A DNA stretch of 27,335 nucleotides from JBGOUJ01 sp041477005 (GTDB lineage: Bacteria > Acidobacteriota > Terriglobia > Bryobacterales > JACQDG01), in NCBI GenBank assembly GCA_041477005.1, contig JBGOUJ010000025.1, positions 1 to 27,335 of the forward strand, read 5' to 3'. This document shows positions 23,921-27,335 of the stretch, in pieces. The translations under genes and the position numbers were made by a program. Position 1 is the first letter of the stretch; each line of letters opens with the position of its first letter. A model generated the notes under the pieces. That model was not told the origin of the DNA, ran no database searches, and saw only the letters and a list, made by a program, of their open reading frames with translations.

Positions 23921-25358
23921 CCTCAAGGGAAAGATCCTGGTCATCGACGACGAGGCTGAGATCCGGGAGAGCCTGGAGACCTTGCTCGTCTATGAAGGCT
24001 ACGAGGTTGACACAGCCGAGGACGGCGGCAGGGGCCTCGCTCGCCTGGAAGCCAAGCCGTACGATCTGGTCCTGCTCGACCTGATGCTGCCCGACCGCTC
24101 GGGACTACAGGTCCTCGAAGAGTTGCGCCGCCGCGACACCGAAACGCCGGTGTTCGTCGTCACCGCCTACGGCTCGATCGAGAACGCCAAGGCGGCCCTG
24201 AAGAGCGGCGCTCAGGACTTCATCACCAAGCCCTGGGACAACGACAAGCTGCTCATCGACATCGACCGCGAGATCTCGGAAAAGAAGCTCAAGCGCGAGA
24301 ACGTCCACCTCAAGCGCGCGCTGAAGCAGCGCTACAACTTCTCCAACATCATCGGCAAGAGCGAGGTGATGCGCAAGGTGCTCGACCTGGTCGGCCAGGT
24401 AGCCCAGAGCCGCTCCACGGTCCTGCTCCACGGCGAGAGCGGCACGGGAAAAGAGCTGATGGCCAAGGCCATCCACACCAATTCGCCGCGCGCCGAGCGC
24501 GCCTTTGTCGCCGTCAACAGCGGCTCGTTCCCTTCCGACCTGCTCGAATCGACGCTCTTCGGCCACCTCAAGGGTTCCTTCACCAGCGCCGTCCACACCA
24601 AGAAAGGCTACTTCGAGATCGCCGACCAGGGCACGATCTTCCTCGACGAGATCTCGACCATCAGCCTGGAGATGCAAGCCAAGCTCCTGCGCGTTATCCA
24701 GGAGAAGGAATTTGTCCCCGTGGGCGGCGTCGAAACCGTCAAGGTCGACGTCCGCATTGTCGCCGCCACCAACATCGACTTGCGCAAGCAGGTCGAGGAG
24801 GGCCGGTTCCGCGAAGATCTCTACTACCGTCTGAACGTCATCCAGATCGACCTGCCCCCGCTGCGCGACCGCCGCGAGGACATTCCTCTGTTGGTCGAGC
24901 ACTTCTTCACCAAGTATTGCCGGGAGAACGAAAAGTTCCTCGACGCCGAAGGCCGCTCCCGGCTTCGCTTCGCCCCCGAAGCCATGCGCATGTTGATGGA
25001 CTACCAGTGGCCCGGCAACGTCCGCGAGCTCGAAAACGTAGTCGAGCGCGCCGTCGTGCTGGCCACCGACCTTACCGTCCCGGTCGACCTGCTCCCCGAC
25101 ACGCTTCTCACCGCGAGCGGCATCCACATCCGCCGCAAGCTCCCCACCTTCGAGCGCCCGCCCGAAGCGTCTCTATTCGACATCATGGACGAGTTCGAGC
25201 GCCGCATGATCATCGAGCAGCTCGAAAAGTACAACTGGAGCCAGACCGACGCCGCCGAAAGCTTCCGCATCCCCCTTTCGACCCTCAATCAAAAGATCAA
25301 GCGCCTCAACATCGAGATCAAGCGCAAGCGCGACCTCGCCAACGCCACCAACCACTGA
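23913..25358 (+). CDS. NtrC-family sigma-54-dependent response regulator
   Basis: 481 aa. The receiver domain (1-120) has acidic pocket residues DDE near 10-12, phospho-acceptor Asp56 (LLDLMLP), the conserved Thr in VVTAYG and Lys in TKPWD. The AAA+ domain (about 145-375) has Walker A GESGTGKE (174-181), Walker B FLDE (Asp245-Glu246) and arginine-rich sensor segments (FREDLYYRLNV, PGNVRELENV). The sigma-54-contacting loop, normally GAFTGA, reads GSFTSA (221-226), keeping Phe and Thr. The C-terminal Fis-type helix-turn-helix (about 430-475: YNWSQTDAAESFRIPLSTL) binds DNA. Ribosome site AAAGGAAGG precedes the ATG. Its target genes are unknown, and I found no sigma-54 promoter in this window. 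Confidence 0.95.
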   Translation: MPDLKGKILVIDDEAEIRESLETLLVYEGYEVDTAEDGGRGLARLEAKPYDLVLLDLMLPDRSGLQVLEELRRRDTETPVFVVTAYGSIENAKAALKSGAQDFITKPWDNDKLLIDIDREISEKKLKRENVHLKRALKQRYNFSNIIGKSEVMRKVLDLVGQVAQSRSTVLLHGESGTGKELMAKAIHTNSPRAERAFVAVNSGSFPSDLLESTLFGHLKGSFTSAVHTKKGYFEIADQGTIFLDEISTISLEMQAKLLRVIQEKEFVPVGGVETVKVDVRIVAATNIDLRKQVEEGRFREDLYYRLNVIQIDLPPLRDRREDIPLLVEHFFTKYCRENEKFLDAEGRSRLRFAPEAMRMLMDYQWPGNVRELENVVERAVVLATDLTVPVDLLPDTLLTASGIHIRRKLPTFERPPEASLFDIMDEFERRMIIEQLEKYNWSQTDAAESFRIPLSTLNQKIKRLNIEIKRKRDLANATNH

Positions 25359-25396
25359 CGCCAGCTCCAAACCCCTCATCCCGCAGCCCGGGGCTC

Positions 25397-26170
25397 TCAG
25401 TCGATGCGGCAGACGTAGCCGGACGCCGGGCTCCCGGTGTCCTGCCCGCCCGGAGCGATCCCTGCGTCGCAGTAGTATAGATGTCCCTTGTACAGGCTCA
25501 TCCCGTGCGGGTCCGGGTCGTCCTTCGACAGGGTGATCTGTTCCAGTATCCGCCCGTCGTGGGTGTCGAGTTTCTGGATCAGGTGGTCGGTCGAGTGCAT
25601 CACCCAGATCGCCGAGCTGTCCCAGCCCAGCCCGTGGGCCCGCCCGAAGTGCACCGGAATCTGCCGGATCACATGGAAATCCTGGGGGTCCACCAGCGAC
25701 AACTTCTGCAGCTTGAGCGCCGTCATCCACAGCCCCTCTTTGGTGAATTCCAGGCCATGAACGCCGCCCCCGCCCGGCACCGGATACCGCGCCACGGTCT
25801 TACCCGTTGCCGGATCGGCCTTGACCACTTCCCCCGTGGTCGCATCAGTCGGCTGCGGCGGCCGGCCCACCGCCTTGCCGTTGGCCGCCATCCAAAGATA
25901 GCCGCCGCCAAAGGCGATCCCGCTCGTGTTCGACGACTCGGTGGGCACGCTCCGAATCAGCTTCCCATCGAAGCTCATCAAGTGGGCCCGGTCGGTCACC
26001 TGCTCCCCGATCCAGAACCCCTCCTTGACCGTCTCCAGCCCGTTGGGATGCCCATCCGGCGACTTGAACAACTTCACGACCTTCGCCGCGCGGCTAGGAA
26101 CCTCGGTAGGCCGAGCCGAAGCCGTCGCGGCCGTCACAAGCATCGCTCCAAGAAACTCTCTACGTTCCAT
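25397..26170 (-). CDS. Tat-exported beta-propeller protein (Vgb/SMP-30-like)
   Basis: 257 aa. A twin-arginine-type signal (ERREFLGAMLVTAATASA) is followed by about five to six propeller-like repeats in which short strands recur around W and G (GFWIGEQ, YLWMAANG, GLWMTALK, AIWVMHS, HLYYCDAG). The pattern resembles virginiamycin-B-lyase-like and gluconolactonase-like propellers. Histidines recur at blade tops (GHPNGLE, GVHGLEF, AHGLGWD, PHGMSLY), consistent with a metal or ligand site. A strong GGAGGGG site lies three bases before the ATG. Periplasmic location is expected. The enzymatic activity, if any, cannot be assigned. It converges on the response regulator with 38 bases between. Confidence 0.85.
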   Translation of the reverse strand: MERREFLGAMLVTAATASARPTEVPSRAAKVVKLFKSPDGHPNGLETVKEGFWIGEQVTDRAHLMSFDGKLIRSVPTESSNTSGIAFGGGYLWMAANGKAVGRPPQPTDATTGEVVKADPATGKTVARYPVPGGGGVHGLEFTKEGLWMTALKLQKLSLVDPQDFHVIRQIPVHFGRAHGLGWDSSAIWVMHSTDHLIQKLDTHDGRILEQITLSKDDPDPHGMSLYKGHLYYCDAGIAPGGQDTGSPASGYVCRID

Positions 26171-26187
26171 AATCCCCTCCCTGGAAT

Positions 26188-26219
26188 TTGACGATTGGTT
26201 GATTGACGATTGAAGATTG
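26188..26219. repeat. TTGACGATTG direct repeats
   Basis: TTGACGATTG occurs at 26188-26197 and 26203-26212, with a one-base variant TTGAAGATTG overlapping at 26210-26219. The AT-rich run stands out against its GC-rich surroundings just upstream of the propeller gene. Confidence 0.6.
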
Positions 26220-26292
26220 GACGCAACCAGCGCTAGACTCGACCTGCCACATTGTCATATGCCGGCTTGTCGAGGTTTCGCTTTGGCCGGCG

Positions 26293-26402
26293 GCTCGAAG
26301 TCTATCACATCTGCCGGTTCGAGCACCGGATCGCGGCCGGCGTTGGCCGAGGTAGAAGCGGCGCCTACGGCTAGCCGCCACCTCGACCAGGGGCGAAGCC
26401 CC
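26293..26402. other. Cluster of three hairpins, possible structured RNA or repeat element
   Basis: Part of the 419-base gene-free stretch 26171-26589. Hairpin one: GCTCGAA (26293-26299) with TTCGAGC (26318-26324). Hairpin two (26349-26384): GAGGT pairs with ACCTC and GCGGC with GCCGC, with an inner GCC-TAC-GGC stem. Hairpin three (26390-26402): GGGGC-GAA-GCCCC, containing the very stable GCGAAGC mini-hairpin. No convincing protein is encoded on either strand. The strand of any transcript is unknown. Confidence 0.35.
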
Positions 26403-26522
26403 CACCATGGCCACCCGGCTCCTCCCGGCATTCTGCGGTTCAAAAGCATAACTTGAGCCGTTTGTAGCATCTTGCCGGGCGCATTGCAAGTCATAGATTA
26501 GACGGGGGATAAAAGTTCCCTC

Positions 26523-26551
26523 TAGACAGCCTCTACAGGATTTGGTAGGAT
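26523..26551 (+). promoter_or_regulatory. Candidate promoter of the lytic transglycosylase
   Basis: -35 TAGACA (26523-26528), 17-base spacer, -10 TAGGAT (26546-26551). One and two mismatches to consensus. Transcription would start near 26558, giving a leader of about 32 bases to the ATG at 26590. Confidence 0.5.
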
Positions 26552-26589
26552 GCCCCTTTTGTCTGTCCGTGGAATGGAATTCCTCAAGG

Positions 26590-27335
26590 ATGAGAGCGAG
26601 CTCTAGACTTACTATCTTCGGAATACTAGTGCTGGCCGCGACTACGGTCCAGCTTTCCTGTAATAGTGCCGCCCTCCGGCGTACCGAGTGGATGGCTGCC
26701 ACGCCGCTGCGGCCTTGGTCGGCGCCCCCAGCATTCCGGCCGGCGGCGACGCCGTTGCTCGAGGCTCCGCCGGCGATTGAAGCCCAGCCGAGTCCCGTCG
26801 AGCGGGATCAGCCCGTTCTGCTCATCGAACAGAGTGAGCGACGCCGGCTGCTCGCGACTGTGCGCCGCGACCGCTCCTGGCAGAACCCCGACCAGCTCCT
26901 GGATGAGTTCCACGCCCAGGAAGTGGAATCCTGGAAGCAAACGCCCTCCGCCGCTTCCGGGCAAAACGAGCCACTCCTTCTCGAAGAGCTCTTGCGCCTC
27001 AACATTCCAGAGGACTCCCGGCTCTCCCCCGAGATGCAGCGGCTCTTGTGGACCACCAAATCCGACCTGCCGCTGGCTGTCAATGAGCAGGTCCTGCGCT
27101 ACGTGAATTATTTCCTGGGCCGGGGACGCAACACGCTGCGCCAGAGTCTCCGCCGGGCCGGCAGCTACCGCCCGATGATCTCCCGCATTCTGGCCGAAGA
27201 GGGCGTCCCGCAGGACCTGATTTACCTGGTCCAGGCGGAGTCGGGCTTCCGCCCGCAGGCCCGTTCGCCGAAGAGGGCCTCCGGCATGTGGCAGTTCGTG
27301 GCCGGCCGCGGCCGCGAGTACGGCCTGAACCAGAA
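26590..27335 (+). CDS. MltD-like lytic transglycosylase, 5' part (cut by window end)
   Basis: About 248 residues are present and the frame is open to the last base. An N-terminal hydrophobic segment (LTIFGILVLAATTVQLSC) is a signal peptide. The Cys could be a lipid attachment site but the preceding residues fit the lipobox poorly. A Pro/Ala-rich linker (about 40-75) follows, then a helical region (ERRRLLATVRRD, AVNEQVLRYVNYFLGRGR) and the start of the transglycosylase fold: YRPMISRILAEEGVPQDLIYLVQAESGF, where the Glu of AESGF is the expected catalytic acid, then ASGMWQFVAGRGREYGLN. The family cleaves glycan strands of peptidoglycan to 1,6-anhydro products. MltD-type proteins often end in LysM domains, which would lie beyond the window. 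AAGG abuts the ATG, so the ribosome site is poor. A ten-codon frame (ATG at 26574) overlaps the start. Confidence 0.88.
   Translation, partial: MRASSRLTIFGILVLAATTVQLSCNSAALRRTEWMAATPLRPWSAPPAFRPAATPLLEAPPAIEAQPSPVERDQPVLLIEQSERRRLLATVRRDRSWQNPDQLLDEFHAQEVESWKQTPSAASGQNEPLLLEELLRLNIPEDSRLSPEMQRLLWTTKSDLPLAVNEQVLRYVNYFLGRGRNTLRQSLRRAGSYRPMISRILAEEGVPQDLIYLVQAESGFRPQARSPKRASGMWQFVAGRGREYGLNQ

Noticed and set aside
25385..25395. AGCCCGGGGCT as a terminator between the regulator and the propeller gene
   Set aside because: The stem is four to five pairs with almost no loop and no T-run.
1..27335. CRISPR arrays, tRNA or rRNA genes, insertion sequences, prophage or antiphage systems
   Set aside because: No regularly spaced identical repeats, cloverleaf-like sequences, transposase, integrase or known defence domains were found on either strand by reading.

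Overview
The window (27,335 bases, GC-rich, densely coding, mixed strands) looks like a chromosomal segment of an Acidobacteriota bacterium of the Bryobacterales/Solibacter lineage. The pointers are family-level: an ADOP-type orphan permease (3004-5487), an SBBP-repeat propeller protein ending in a Solibacter-type C-terminal domain (5510-8374), a GWxTD-domain protein beside an outer-membrane barrel carrying a carboxypeptidase-regulatory-like domain, and several Tat-exported enzymes. I see no rRNA, tRNA, CRISPR array, insertion sequence, prophage or recognisable defence or biosynthetic cluster.

Layout. 1-5.5 kb: Tat-exported enolase-superfamily enzyme, FMN reductase, a convergent pair made of a 67-aa unknown protein and a PAP2/AUR1-like phosphatase, then the ADOP permease. 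5.5-11 kb: minus-strand SBBP protein and Gfo/Idh/MocA oxidoreductase, divergent from an M20-type metallopeptidase. 11-16.7 kb: plus-strand HtrA protease, a lysine-rich peptidoglycan-binding-like protein, an aldehyde dehydrogenase and an ABC exporter. 16.7-20.6 kb: a minus-strand operon (GWxTD protein, outer-membrane barrel, small exported carboxypeptidase-regulatory-like protein) behind the best promoter in the window. 20.9-25.4 kb: a divergent two-component pair, a PDZ-GAF-PAS membrane histidine kinase and an NtrC-type regulator. 25.4-27.3 kb: a Tat-exported propeller protein, a 419-bp gene-free stretch with strong hairpins, and the 5' part of an MltD-like lytic transglycosylase cut by the window edge.

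The envelope theme from 11 kb onward (HtrA, peptidoglycan-binding-like protein, GWxTD/barrel operon, PDZ-bearing sensor kinase, lytic transglycosylase) makes an envelope-maintenance neighbourhood plausible, with the kinase/regulator pair facing the GWxTD operon across a 312-bp intergenic region that holds two dyads. This link is inference. The clearest structure not explained by genes is a short dispersed repeat (four copies at about 9.54, 9.59, 12.72 and 17.06 kb), one copy of which supplies part of the signal peptide of a secreted protein.
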